Shown: positions 35,745 to 45,443 of the stretch, piece by piece
Layout of the letters: the number at the start of each line of letters is the position of its first letter
Numbering within the stretch: position 1 is the first letter of the stretch
Program-made: the position numbers and the translations under genes
The notes under the pieces: generated by a model
What the model saw: the letters and a program-made list of their open reading frames with translations, nothing else
What the model was told of the DNA's origin: nothing
Database searches by the model: none
Assembly (NCBI GenBank): GCA_016713565.1
Contig: JADJOX010000007.1
Coordinates: 1,106,501-1,170,500 of the forward strand
Source: Ignavibacteriota bacterium
GTDB lineage: Bacteria > Bacteroidota > Ignavibacteria > Ignavibacteriales > Melioribacteraceae
Direction of reading: 5' to 3'
DNA: 64,000 bases

Positions 35745-36887
35745 TTGAGTAACGAAGAAAATATTGGTAATTCGGAATCATCAAATTCAGCTTCCGCAAA
35801 TGTTAATTCATCGAAAAACAGAACTTCCGAAAAAACCGGCGATGCTGAAAAAAAACAAGTTCAAGAAAAGAGACCAAAACGCAATTTTCAGCCAAGAAAA
35901 TATTACTATAACCGAAATAGACCGACTGAGAAAAAAAGTGCAGTTTCAGTTGTTTCAAAATTTCAAAAAATTTCTGTGCTGATTCCGCTTTTCAATGAAG
36001 AAGAATCATTAACGACATTGACAAGAGAAATTGTTGAACAGTTTGAAAAGATTTCTACTAATTATGAAATTTTTTTTGTTGATGACGGTAGTACTGATAA
36101 CTCCTTAAATGTAATTAAAAACCTAGCGAAATCTAATAATAGAATTAAGTACATAAGTTTTAGAAAAAATTACGGAAAATCCGCCGCGTTAAATATTGGT
36201 TTTCAAAATGTAACAGGCGACGCAATAATAACTATGGACGCGGACCTTCAGGATGATCCAAACGAAATACCAAATTTAATTTCCGAATTGGAAAAAGGTT
36301 ACGATTTGGTTTCAGGCTGGAAACGTAAACGGCATGATCCTTTTATAAAAAAATATTCTTCGCGCTTTTTCAATTATGTAACAAAAGTAATGACCGGTAT
36401 TAAAATCCATGATTTCAATTGCGGATTAAAAGCTTATAGAAAAGAAGTAGTAAAAGATGTTGATGTTCACGGAGAATTACACAGATATATTCCGGTATTG
36501 GCTGATTGGAAAGGCTATAAAGTTGGTGAAATTCCAGTTAAACATCATCCAAGAAAATATGGAAAGACCAAGTTCGGAGTTTCTAGGTTTTTCAAAGGAT
36601 TTATTGATTTGGTTACAGTTATTTTTACAACCAGATATATTAGAAGACCGCTTCATTTTTTTGGCTTACTGGGTTTGATTTCTTTTCTTATTGGATTTTT
36701 AATTGACGGATATTTGACGATTTTGTGGTTTTTACATAGAGTTAATTTAAGCAACAGACCAATTTTATATTTAGGCACGCTTTTAATTATTGTAGGTGTT
36801 CAGTTTTTCTCGCTTGGATTAATTGGAGAAATGCTCGTTCATAATAACAATAAAGAAAATGATTACGGCGTTAAAGAAAAAAAATAA
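35745..36887 (+). CDS. GtrB/DPM-like family 2 glycosyltransferase with disordered N-terminus
   Basis: The 380-residue enzyme has a GT2 domain from about residue 75: VLIPLFNEEESL, FFVDDGSTDNS, DADLQDDPNE, FNCGLKAYRKEV and KYGKTKFGVSRFFKGFIDL. These match GtrB/dolichol-phosphate-mannose-synthase-type enzymes that load a sugar onto polyprenyl phosphate. Two C-terminal helices (about 300-355) anchor it. The first 70 residues are low complexity, Ser/Asn-rich then basic (KRPKRNFQPRKYYYNRNRP shortened), which is unusual. The start codon is TTG, with GAGGT 5 bases upstream. It opens the polysaccharide cluster. Confidence 0.88.
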   Translation: MSNEENIGNSESSNSASANVNSSKNRTSEKTGDAEKKQVQEKRPKRNFQPRKYYYNRNRPTEKKSAVSVVSKFQKISVLIPLFNEEESLTTLTREIVEQFEKISTNYEIFFVDDGSTDNSLNVIKNLAKSNNRIKYISFRKNYGKSAALNIGFQNVTGDAIITMDADLQDDPNEIPNLISELEKGYDLVSGWKRKRHDPFIKKYSSRFFNYVTKVMTGIKIHDFNCGLKAYRKEVVKDVDVHGELHRYIPVLADWKGYKVGEIPVKHHPRKYGKTKFGVSRFFKGFIDLVTVIFTTRYIRRPLHFFGLLGLISFLIGFLIDGYLTILWFLHRVNLSNRPILYLGTLLIIVGVQFFSLGLIGEMLVHNNNKENDYGVKEKK

Positions 36888-36916
36888 TTTTCAAAATTTT
36901 TAATAATTAGGTAAAA

Positions 36917-37960
36917 ATGAAATATCATTTAATTTCCGGTGCATGCGGATTTGTAGGGAAAAATTTTATTAAGCATTTTTTGAAAAATTCAAACGATACA
37001 ATAATTGCGGTTGATGATTTATCAATCGGCACACATCCATCGACTTGGCTTGAAGATAAAACATCAAAAAAAATAAATGATGCGGAAATATTCGGCAGTG
37101 ATGAAAGAATAATTTTCTTTAAAAAAGATTTTAGAGTTTTTCTTAAATCTATCTTGGAAAATCCAAATATTTTTAAGGAAAACTACAATTTAAATTTCAC
37201 AAAATTTAATGATGTATTTCACTTTGCCGCAATAGTTGGAGGAAGAGCGAAAATTGACGGTGATCCTCTTGCGGTTGCTTTAGATCTAGCAATTGACGCG
37301 GAATTTTTTCATTGGGTTACAAAAGCAAAACCCGAGAGAGTTCTTTATCCCAGTTCAAGCGCGGCTTATCCAAATTCTTTGCAGAAAGAAGAAACCGCAG
37401 TTGCATTAAAAGAAACGGATGTAAATGTTAACGGAGATATTTTGGGCAAACCGGATATGACTTACGGCTGGACGAAAATGACCGGCGAATATTTAGCTCA
37501 TTTAGCCGCAAAACATTATGGAATTTCGGTTGTATGTATTCGTCCGTTTTCCGGTTACGGCGAAGATCAAGATTTATCATATCCCGTTCCGGCAATTGCA
37601 GCGCGCGCCGCAAGAAAAGAAAATCCTTTTGAAGTTTGGGGAAGCGGAATGCAAGGCAGAGATTTTGTTCACATTGACGATGTTGTGGAATGCACGCTTT
37701 TGGCAATGGATAAAATTCATAATGGCTCAGCAATTAATATCGGCTCCGGAAAACTTACCACATTTATAGATTTAATAAATATTTTTGCAAAATTTGCAGG
37801 ATATGTTCCAACGATAAAACCGCTTTTGGATAAACCGGTTGGCGTTCATTCCCGATATTGCAACATGGATTATGTAAAAGAAAGACTCGGTTGGGAACCA
37901 AAAATTTCTTTGGAAGAAGGAATGAAAAGAGTTTATAATAAAGCTCTTGAGCAAGTTTAG
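36917..37960 (+). CDS. NAD-dependent sugar-nucleotide epimerase/dehydratase
   Basis: The 347-residue protein is an extended SDR. It has the cofactor loop SGACGFVGKNFIKHF, HFAAIVGGRAKIDGDP, the catalytic YPSSSAAYP with YGWTK (Tyr-x3-Lys, near residue 180), VCIRPFSGYGEDQD and GRDFVHIDDVVECT. It is near GDP-mannose epimerases and UDP-glucose 4-epimerases, but the substrate cannot be fixed. It lies between the GtrB-like and GT4 genes and should supply an activated sugar to the cluster. Confidence 0.88.
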   Translation: MKYHLISGACGFVGKNFIKHFLKNSNDTIIAVDDLSIGTHPSTWLEDKTSKKINDAEIFGSDERIIFFKKDFRVFLKSILENPNIFKENYNLNFTKFNDVFHFAAIVGGRAKIDGDPLAVALDLAIDAEFFHWVTKAKPERVLYPSSSAAYPNSLQKEETAVALKETDVNVNGDILGKPDMTYGWTKMTGEYLAHLAAKHYGISVVCIRPFSGYGEDQDLSYPVPAIAARAARKENPFEVWGSGMQGRDFVHIDDVVECTLLAMDKIHNGSAINIGSGKLTTFIDLINIFAKFAGYVPTIKPLLDKPVGVHSRYCNMDYVKERLGWEPKISLEEGMKRVYNKALEQV

Positions 37961-37987
37961 TTAAATGTCTATTTGGAAATTTTCCCA

Positions 37988-39256
37988 ATGAAAAAAATAG
38001 TCGTTTTTGGTCCGGGTCCAAAATTCAAGGGCGGAATCGCAAATTATACTTTATCACTCGCAAAAGCATTCGCGGAAATTGAAAATATAGAAGTAACTAT
38101 TTTTTCTTGGACTCAGCAATATCCTTTTTTTATTCCCAGAGATTTTATTGATAAAAGTTCTAAAAAAAATCCTCTTGATGGAACTAAAATTTCTGAAATT
38201 TATCTTACTAATTACAATAATCCATTCTCGTGGAACGATACTGTTGATGAGTTATTAAAAATAAATCCGGATATAATAATAATTCAATGGGCAATCGCAA
38301 TTCAAGGTTTGCCGCTTGGTTATATTGTAAATAAAATAAAGAAAAATTTTTCCGGCGAAATAATTTTTGATCTTCACGTTGTAGCGCAGAAAGAACCAAG
38401 CGCAATTGATAAATTTTTAATTAAATACGGATTAAAAAATTCCGATTCATACATTGTTCATTCTTACAAAACTTTTGATGAATTAAAATCTGTATTTCCT
38501 CAAACAAAATTTTACATTGATGAAACCGGAATGCGTGCGGCAGATAAAAGTAAAAGTGTTATAAAACTTTATCATCCTATTTATGATATGTTTAAGCCAA
38601 ATCCGGATTTTGATATTGAAAAAACTAAAGCCGAATTAAATCTTAAGAAATACGTTTTTTTATTTTTTGGATTTATTAGAGAATATAAAGGTTTGCACAA
38701 TGTAATTAAGGCTTTCGCGAAACTTCAGAATGTAAGAGATGATGTTTCGCTTTTAATTGTAGGCGAATCTTTTTGGAATACTTTAGCTTCAAATAAATTT
38801 TCTACAAAAATAAAAAACGCGATTTTTGATTCGGCAAAAAAAATTGTTCTGCGAAAATCAAAAAATGAAAGAGATTATCAACCGCTGAATTTAATTAAAG
38901 AATTGGGAATTGAAAAAAATGTTACGGTAGTAAATGAATATGTACCGAATGACGAAGTTCATAAATATTTTCAAGTGAGTGACTGCAATTTGCTGTTCTA
39001 CTTAAACGCAACGCCATCTGGAGTTGAATCAATTTCATATAATTTTAAATTGCCGTCGCTTGCTACAAAAGTAGGACATTTCCCCGAAACAATTAAAGAC
39101 GGATTTAACGGTTATTTAGCTGAACCGGAAAATATTGAATCGATGTTTGAAGTGATGAAAAAATTCATTGCAAATCCAATTCCAAGGGAAAACGTCGCAA
39201 TTTCAGCTAAAGATTTCAGCTGGAATAATTACGCGAAAGCAATTTTGAATAAATGA
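37988..39256 (+). CDS. family 4 glycosyltransferase
   Basis: A GT-B enzyme of about 422 residues. The N-terminus KKIVVFGPGPKFKGGIANYTLSLAKAF is the donor-side Gly-rich loop of GT4, and FLFFGFIREYKGLHNVIKAF plus VNEYVPNDEVHKYFQVSDC form the nucleotide-sugar half. I chose the ATG at 37988; the frame also opens five codons earlier at a TTG. Its stop overlaps the next GT4 gene by 4 bases. The sugar and acceptor are unknown. Confidence 0.85.
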   Translation: MKKIVVFGPGPKFKGGIANYTLSLAKAFAEIENIEVTIFSWTQQYPFFIPRDFIDKSSKKNPLDGTKISEIYLTNYNNPFSWNDTVDELLKINPDIIIIQWAIAIQGLPLGYIVNKIKKNFSGEIIFDLHVVAQKEPSAIDKFLIKYGLKNSDSYIVHSYKTFDELKSVFPQTKFYIDETGMRAADKSKSVIKLYHPIYDMFKPNPDFDIEKTKAELNLKKYVFLFFGFIREYKGLHNVIKAFAKLQNVRDDVSLLIVGESFWNTLASNKFSTKIKNAIFDSAKKIVLRKSKNERDYQPLNLIKELGIEKNVTVVNEYVPNDEVHKYFQVSDCNLLFYLNATPSGVESISYNFKLPSLATKVGHFPETIKDGFNGYLAEPENIESMFEVMKKFIANPIPRENVAISAKDFSWNNYAKAILNK

Positions 39257-40545
39257 AAAAAGTCTTAATAATTACATATTATTGGCCTCCGGCGGGAGGT
39301 GCGGGAGTTCAAAGAGTTTTAAAATTTGCAAAATACTTGCCTCAATATGGATGGAAACCGATAATACTTACTGTAGAAAATCCCGATTGCCCGGTAATGG
39401 ATGAAACTTTGTTGAAAGATATTCCACCGGAATGTAAAGTTTATAAAACCAAAGCAATTGAACCATTTGAACTTTATAAAACTCTTACCCGAAAAGATAA
39501 AAATTTCAAAATTCCGAGCGATGTTATTACAAAAAGTACAAATCTTAGTTTGACCGAAAAAATTTCTAAATGGATACGAATCAATGTTTTTATTCCCGAC
39601 GCGAAAATCGGGTGGAAATATTTTGCCGTTAAAGAAGGATTAAAAGTTATTCGTAAGGAAAAAGTCGATTTAATTTTTTCAACTTCACCGCCGCACACTG
39701 TTCAGTTAATCGCAAAAAAATTAGCAAAGTTCACAAAGCTCAAATGGGTGGCTGATTTCCGTGATCCATGGATGGAAATTGTACATTATCAAAATTTAAA
39801 GAGAAATTTTTTAACAAAAATAGTTGATAGGAACTTAGAAAAAAAAGTCCTGCTAAACGCCGATTCATTAATTACGATAAGTGATGATATTGTTGATTTG
39901 TTTAAATCAAAAATCGGCAACAAAAAGTATTTTGTAATTCCAAACGGTTTTGATGAAAGTGATTTTCATTCAAATGAAAGAGAAAAAAATGATATTTTCA
40001 CAATTGCTTATACCGGAGTAATTACAAAAACCAGAGTTCCGTATGTATTTTTATCATCAATGAAAAAATTTATACATGATGAAAAAATTGAAAATTTTCG
40101 GTTTGTTGTTGCAGGTAAAACTTGCGCAGAATTTGTTAATGAAGTAAAAAAATTAAATCTAGAAAATTATGTTAAGGAAAAAGGATTTCTTCCGCATAGT
40201 GAATCCACAAGTATTTTACAGAACTCGGATGTACTTCTTTTAATTATTGACGACGTTCCTAACAATAAAGGCTTTTTAACAGGAAAAATTTTCGAGTATT
40301 TGGGCGCGAAAAAACCGATTTTTGCCATTGGTCCGGTTTATGGAAACGCGAATGAAATAATAAAAAAATCTGACTGCGGAAAAATGTTAGATTACAAAGA
40401 TGAAGAAGGAGCTTATAATCTATTCAAAGAAATGTACAATAATTGGTTAAATAATACTTTTAATTATAAATTTGACGTTGAAGAATATTCAAGAAAAAAT
40501 CTTACCAAAAAATTATCTCAAATATTTGATGAAGAAATTAAATGA
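39253..40545 (+). CDS. family 4 glycosyltransferase
   Basis: The 430-residue GT-B enzyme begins VLIITYYWPPAGGAGVQRVLKFAKYL, a pattern common in exopolysaccharide GT4 enzymes. Middle landmarks are LIFSTSPPHTVQLIAKKLAK and WVADFRDPWMEI, and the C-terminal half has FTIAYTGVI, FRFVVAGKT and LTGKIFEYLGAKKPIFAIGP with the donor-binding Glu. It overlaps both neighbours by 4 bases (ATGA), so translation is coupled. The reaction is unknown beyond sugar transfer. Confidence 0.87.
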   Translation: MKKVLIITYYWPPAGGAGVQRVLKFAKYLPQYGWKPIILTVENPDCPVMDETLLKDIPPECKVYKTKAIEPFELYKTLTRKDKNFKIPSDVITKSTNLSLTEKISKWIRINVFIPDAKIGWKYFAVKEGLKVIRKEKVDLIFSTSPPHTVQLIAKKLAKFTKLKWVADFRDPWMEIVHYQNLKRNFLTKIVDRNLEKKVLLNADSLITISDDIVDLFKSKIGNKKYFVIPNGFDESDFHSNEREKNDIFTIAYTGVITKTRVPYVFLSSMKKFIHDEKIENFRFVVAGKTCAEFVNEVKKLNLENYVKEKGFLPHSESTSILQNSDVLLLIIDDVPNNKGFLTGKIFEYLGAKKPIFAIGPVYGNANEIIKKSDCGKMLDYKDEEGAYNLFKEMYNNWLNNTFNYKFDVEEYSRKNLTKKLSQIFDEEIK

Positions 40546-41597
40546 AAATTATTGAAATTATCGGCGCGCGACCTCAATTTGTAAAAGCCGCGGTTGTAAG
40601 CAAACAATTAAGAAAAATACCGGAAATTAAAGACTTAATTTTACACACCGGACAGCATTACGATGAAAATATGTCAAAGGTCTTTTTTGACGAACTTAAA
40701 ATACCGCTTCCCGATTATAACTTAAATGTTGGATCAGGTAATCATGGAAAACAAACCGCGCTTATGCTTGAAGGAATTGAGAAAATTCTAATTGAAGAAA
40801 AACCGGATTGGGTTTTGGTTTACGGCGATACGAATTCAACAATTGCGGGTTCTTTAGCCGCAAGCAAACTGCATATTAAAGTCGCGCATGTAGAAGCTGG
40901 CCTTAGGAGTTTTAATAGATTAATGCCTGAAGAAATTAATAGAATTACGACTGATCACATTTCCGATATTTTATTTGCCCCGACACAAAACGCGATTCAC
41001 CTTTTGGAAAAAGAAGGACTAAAAGAAAGATCATATTTTTCGGGTGATGTAATGTTCGATTCGGTTTTATTTTATCAAAAATTAGCTGAAGAAAAATTCA
41101 GCCTAAATCAAATTACAGAATTAAACGAATTTTATTTGGCAACTATTCATCGTCAAGAAAATACAGATGACCCGATAAGATTGCAAAATATATTTACAGC
41201 ATTTTCAAATTTAGATTTACCGGTTTTACTTCCGCTGCATCCGCGGACTCAAAAGTTTCTGCCTAACATTAAATTTTCTGATAACGTAAAAATTATAGAT
41301 CCAATCAGCTATTTGGAAATGTTAACCCTTTTAAAATATTGCAAAAAAGTATTGACGGATAGCGGTGGTTTGCAAAAAGAAGCTTATTTTTTGCAAAAGC
41401 AATGCATAACTTTACGGGATGAAACGGAATGGATTGAAACTTTAGAAAATAATTGGAATTTTATTGCCGGTACCGATGCTCAGAAAATTTCAAATTCAAT
41501 AAATACTTTACCAACTTCCAAGCAAAATAATTATTTCGGCGATGGAACCGCTGGAGAAAAGATCGCGCAATATTTATTAAAAGTTACACAAAAATAA
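40542..41597 (+). CDS. wecB: UDP-N-acetylglucosamine 2-epimerase (non-hydrolysing)
   Basis: The 351-residue enzyme shows KIIEIIGARPQFVKAAVVS, LHTGQHYDENMSKVFFDEL, VLVYGDTNSTIAGSLAASKL, VAHVEAGLRSFNRLMPEEINR, TIHRQENTDDP, LPLHPRT and LTDSGGLQKEA, all hallmarks of WecB/MnaA. It interconverts UDP-GlcNAc and UDP-ManNAc. No WecC dehydrogenase is seen next to it, so ManNAc itself may be used. It overlaps the previous GT4 gene by 4 bases and is followed by a gap of about 130 bases. Confidence 0.94.
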   Translation: MKIIEIIGARPQFVKAAVVSKQLRKIPEIKDLILHTGQHYDENMSKVFFDELKIPLPDYNLNVGSGNHGKQTALMLEGIEKILIEEKPDWVLVYGDTNSTIAGSLAASKLHIKVAHVEAGLRSFNRLMPEEINRITTDHISDILFAPTQNAIHLLEKEGLKERSYFSGDVMFDSVLFYQKLAEEKFSLNQITELNEFYLATIHRQENTDDPIRLQNIFTAFSNLDLPVLLPLHPRTQKFLPNIKFSDNVKIIDPISYLEMLTLLKYCKKVLTDSGGLQKEAYFLQKQCITLRDETEWIETLENNWNFIAGTDAQKISNSINTLPTSKQNNYFGDGTAGEKIAQYLLKVTQK

Positions 41598-41725
41598 GTT
41601 TTATATTGTTATCTCAACCTTGTTTCATATTAGGTGAAGTTATAAATCAAAAAAATTGATTATATGTAAATAAATCTAATACATATTTCTATATCAAAAA
41701 TTTATAAATAAAAATTTAAGAAATT

Positions 41726-43768
41726 ATGACAAAGAAAATCAAAAAAATAGAATCTGATAAAATAAGTACAAATTACTTAGAAACTGTTCCTAAAAAGTAC
41801 AGAGATTTAATTGCGGCAATTTTAATATTAATTCCGCTGTTATATTTCTTTTTACCTTTTGCCGCAAAAAACGTTCAACCTACGGGAACAGACGTTTTGG
41901 CAAATTTAGGTCAAACTCACAATTGGGTTCAGTGGAATGAAAAAACCGGAGAAACTGCATTATGGAATCCCGCAATATTTGGCGGAGATCCGCTTTATAA
42001 TAGACTTACACCTGTTTTAATTCATATTGATTCTCTTTTATCTTTTCTCGGAACATTATTTTACTGGGGATTTTGGTACATCTTTGCAGGTGGTTTGGGT
42101 ATATATTATTTATTAAAATATAAAAAAATTCCTTGGTACTTGGCAGCTATTGCGGCAGTTGCTTTTGTTTTATTACCAGATTGGCAAGCTCAGATTGGCG
42201 AAGGACATAATTCTAAATTAAGAGCTTTAATGATTCTCCCTTGGTTTATACTTTCTTTCTCTTATTTTTTCGAAAATAAAACTTGGCTCAGTACCGGAAT
42301 ATTTGCATTAATTTTTTCATGGCTTGTTCGTACACATCATTTTCAAATTATTTTTTATGCAATTCTTGTTTTGTTCTTTTTGTTTGTTTATCCAACAATA
42401 TTATTATTCGTAAAAAAGGAATTTAAACAAGCAGGAGATTTAATATTAAAATTTGGAATTGCTTTGGCTCTAACTTTACTAACTACGGCGCAGCCATTAT
42501 TTACTACAAATGAATACGCGAAATACACAATCAGAGGCGGAAACCCCGTACAAATTGGTGAAGACGCAAAAACAGCTAAAGAGGCAAGCGGCGTTGATTT
42601 GGAATACGCCACCGGCTGGTCCTTCTCTCCAAATGAATTATTTGATTTCTTTCTTCCTCATTTTTCTGGTGGAATTTCTGCGGAACTATATAACGGCGAT
42701 AAATATCCTCAGTTAAAGGGAAGACAAATTCCTGCATATTGGGGACAAAAACCATTCAGCGGTAATTACGCTACAATGGGAATGATTCTTTTTCTTTTCG
42801 CGGTTATTGGAGTTATTTATAATAGAAAAGATAAATTTGTAATTGGTCTAGCTGCATTTGCGGTTTTTTCCATTTTGCTTTCTTTCGGTAAACATTTCGA
42901 AAGTTTATACAGTTTGTTCTTTTATTATGTACCGTATTTTTCAAAATTCCGCGCTCCTGCAATGATCCTAAATGTCACTTTTCCCGTAATTTTAATTCTT
43001 TCAGGTTACGGATTAAAAGCCGTTATTGAAAATAATACACAAAAGGATAAACAAATATTCTTTATTACTTTTTTTATTGGATTAACCTCAATACTAATAA
43101 TACTTTTCACTTATTCATCCTATGAATTTACAACTTTAAATGAAGCCGGACAATACGACGCAAATACCATAAGTCTTCTTAAAGAAATTCGAATGGAACT
43201 TTTATCAAATGACTTACAGAATTTAATAATCATTTTAATTTTGGCAATTGGGATAATTACAGCATTCATTTATAAAAAAATTAACACAACTGTTTTTGTT
43301 TTATTGATATTCGTGATTTCTTCCTTCGAACTATTTACAATCTCTAAAAAAGCTTACTCAATAATTCCTCTTAACAATCTGGAACAAATGGAAAAATCGG
43401 AATTTAAGTCTTCATCAATTACGCAAGTTTTACAGAATGCCGATAAATCAATGAGGGCAATTGTTTTAGGTAGAGATTTTACAAGCAATCACTACGCTTA
43501 TTTTTATAATTTGATAAGCGGTTACAGCGCAATTAAACTGCAAATAATTCAGGACGTTATCGCACATAATCTCTATGCCGCTCAATCACAAGATAAAATA
43601 AATTGGAATATTATTAATATGATGAACGGGAAATATATAATTGTTCCCGCACAATTAAATTATCCTTTCTTAACCGTTGCGGCTCAAGATAATGAACGAA
43701 AAGAAATTATGTACAATAATAGTAATGCCTTACCAAAAGCTTGGTTTGTAAATGAAGTAAAAAAATGA
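41726..43768 (+). CDS. YfhO-like membrane protein, N-terminal 680 residues (split by frameshift)
   Basis: The 680-residue product has about 12-13 hydrophobic helices. YfhO landmarks include DVLANLGQTHNWVQWNEKTGE, FGGDPLYNRLTPVLIHI, GEGHNSKLRALMILPW and FRAPAMILNVTFPVI. It ends in LPKAWFVNEVKK. In complete relatives the chain continues past that point. Here the frame stops at an A7 run (GTAAAAAAATGA), and the missing C-terminal domain is the next ORF, overlapping by 4 bases. One extra A or a -1 slip would join them. YfhO proteins are implicated in lipid-linked sugar transfer. The family fit is good; the break may be a base error. Confidence 0.83.
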   Translation: MTKKIKKIESDKISTNYLETVPKKYRDLIAAILILIPLLYFFLPFAAKNVQPTGTDVLANLGQTHNWVQWNEKTGETALWNPAIFGGDPLYNRLTPVLIHIDSLLSFLGTLFYWGFWYIFAGGLGIYYLLKYKKIPWYLAAIAAVAFVLLPDWQAQIGEGHNSKLRALMILPWFILSFSYFFENKTWLSTGIFALIFSWLVRTHHFQIIFYAILVLFFLFVYPTILLFVKKEFKQAGDLILKFGIALALTLLTTAQPLFTTNEYAKYTIRGGNPVQIGEDAKTAKEASGVDLEYATGWSFSPNELFDFFLPHFSGGISAELYNGDKYPQLKGRQIPAYWGQKPFSGNYATMGMILFLFAVIGVIYNRKDKFVIGLAAFAVFSILLSFGKHFESLYSLFFYYVPYFSKFRAPAMILNVTFPVILILSGYGLKAVIENNTQKDKQIFFITFFIGLTSILIILFTYSSYEFTTLNEAGQYDANTISLLKEIRMELLSNDLQNLIIILILAIGIITAFIYKKINTTVFVLLIFVISSFELFTISKKAYSIIPLNNLEQMEKSEFKSSSITQVLQNADKSMRAIVLGRDFTSNHYAYFYNLISGYSAIKLQIIQDVIAHNLYAAQSQDKINWNIINMMNGKYIIVPAQLNYPFLTVAAQDNERKEIMYNNSNALPKAWFVNEVKK

Positions 43769-44199
43769 ACTCACCGGAAAGCATTGTTTTGTTTATGAAC
43801 ACTAATGAATTCAAGCCGGATTCTATAGCATTGATACTAAACACCGAGAAATTGGAAAACGCAAATTTTAACGGGAAAGGTGAAATAAAGACAGTAGAAC
43901 AAAATCCAAATTTTATTGAACTTGAATCAAATACTGATACTGAACAGTTTATGGTGTTATCCGAAATTTATTATCCAAAAGGTTGGAAAGCCTTGGTTGA
44001 CGGGAACGAAACAGAAATATATCAGACAAATCATATTTTAAGAGGTATTCAAGTTCCGGCAGGTAAACATAAAATTACTTTTGAATTTAGACCGCAAACT
44101 TACTTTACAAGTCTAACATTTTTGTGGATTGGGAATATTTTAATTTTAGGTTTAATATTGGTCCCGGCATTTTTTTATTATAAAAAAAATTCAAAGTGA
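43765..44199 (+). CDS. YfhO-like protein, C-terminal part (frameshifted continuation)
   Basis: The 144-residue frame begins at the ATG overlapping the stop of the preceding gene. It contains VLSEIYYPKGWKALVDGNE, YQTNHILRGIQVPAGKHKITFEF and a final helix LTFLWIGNILILGLILVP, exactly the C-terminal beta domain and last helix of YfhO-family proteins. It should be read as part of the 41726 gene (joined length about 825 residues). It may be translated alone by coupling, but a free C-terminal fragment is not known for this family. Confidence 0.75.
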   Translation: MNSPESIVLFMNTNEFKPDSIALILNTEKLENANFNGKGEIKTVEQNPNFIELESNTDTEQFMVLSEIYYPKGWKALVDGNETEIYQTNHILRGIQVPAGKHKITFEFRPQTYFTSLTFLWIGNILILGLILVPAFFYYKKNSK

Positions 44200-44236
44200 A
44201 TTATTTTTTGGATTTAATAAAGACTGCATTGAATTT

Positions 44237-45433
44237 ATGAACATAGGAATGCTATTAGATAAAGAATTTTACGGCGATTTGAGAGTCGAGAATGAAGTGC
44301 AGGCTTTATCTAATTCTGGATTTAATGTATATTTATTCTGCTTTTCATTCGCCAATAATTCAAGCATTGATGACTATTTTGGCGCTAAAATAATTCATAT
44401 TCCCGTTTCAAAAAAGGTCATTTATAAACTTCGCGGTTTAACAAATACAATTTTAAATCTTTATCCTTATTATCTAAAATCACTAATAGAGAAATTTATA
44501 ATAGAATATAAAATTGACGTTTTGCATATTCATGATTTATATTTATTTGAAACCGGTTTAATTTTAAGAAAAAAATATCCGAGATTAATTCTTGTCGGCG
44601 ATCTGCATGAAAATTATGTTGAAGGATTAAAGCATTATAAATTTGCGAACACTTTCCCCGGAAAATTTTTAATATCTATCAATAAATGGGAAAAGAAAGA
44701 AATTGAATGGTGCAATAATTTTGATTATTTAATTACGGTAATAGAAGAAGCGGTTGAAAGATATACTTCATTAGGAATTCCCAAAGAAAAATTATATGTC
44801 GTTTCCAATTATGTAAATCTAAATACATTTAAAGTCGATACATTTGACGAAGCGATTTTATCAAAATTCAAAGAATTTAAAACTCTTATTTATGTAGGCG
44901 GATTTGATATTCACAGAGGTTTGGAAAGTGTAATTGATTCTGTAACTTTTATAATAAAAAAAATAAATGAGTTTAAACTTATACTTGTCGGAGAAGGAGC
45001 TAACATTAATTCATTAAAAGCTCAAGCAGAAAGTCTAGGAATTGAAAATTACATTTCATTCGAAGGATGGCAGCATCATTTAAAACTTCCTTCATATATT
45101 AAAGCCGCGGATGTTTGTTTAATTCCGCACTTAAAAACACAACACACTGATAATACAATACCGCACAAATTATTTCAATATATGTTTTTAAAAAAGCCAA
45201 TCATTTCCAGCAACTGTAATCCGATTGTCAGAATACTGAAAGAATCCAATGCCGGAATTATTTACAAATCCGCTGATTCAAAAGATTTGGCTGAAAAAGT
45301 CATTTCATTATTTAGTACGGAAAGTTTAATTGACTGTTACGGCAATAATGGATATAAAGCAGTTGCAGAAAAGTATAATTGGGAAGAAACAAGTAAAAAT
45401 CTTATAAATCTTTATAATCATCTTTATAATTGA
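44237..45433 (+). CDS. family 4 glycosyltransferase
   Basis: The 398-residue GT-B protein begins NIGMLLDKEFYGDLRVENEV. It has VLHIHDLYLFETGL, LVGDLHENYVEGLKHY and a C-terminal half with LIYVGGFDIHRGLESVI, FKLILVGEGANINSLK and PHKLFQYMFLKKPII. The glutamine/phenylalanine-rich end segment and nucleotide-binding loop fit GT4. It follows the YfhO fragment by 37 bases and precedes a methyltransferase by 10 bases. Specificity is unknown. Confidence 0.86.
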   Translation: MNIGMLLDKEFYGDLRVENEVQALSNSGFNVYLFCFSFANNSSIDDYFGAKIIHIPVSKKVIYKLRGLTNTILNLYPYYLKSLIEKFIIEYKIDVLHIHDLYLFETGLILRKKYPRLILVGDLHENYVEGLKHYKFANTFPGKFLISINKWEKKEIEWCNNFDYLITVIEEAVERYTSLGIPKEKLYVVSNYVNLNTFKVDTFDEAILSKFKEFKTLIYVGGFDIHRGLESVIDSVTFIIKKINEFKLILVGEGANINSLKAQAESLGIENYISFEGWQHHLKLPSYIKAADVCLIPHLKTQHTDNTIPHKLFQYMFLKKPIISSNCNPIVRILKESNAGIIYKSADSKDLAEKVISLFSTESLIDCYGNNGYKAVAEKYNWEETSKNLINLYNHLYN

Positions 45434-45443
45434 ATAATGACTA

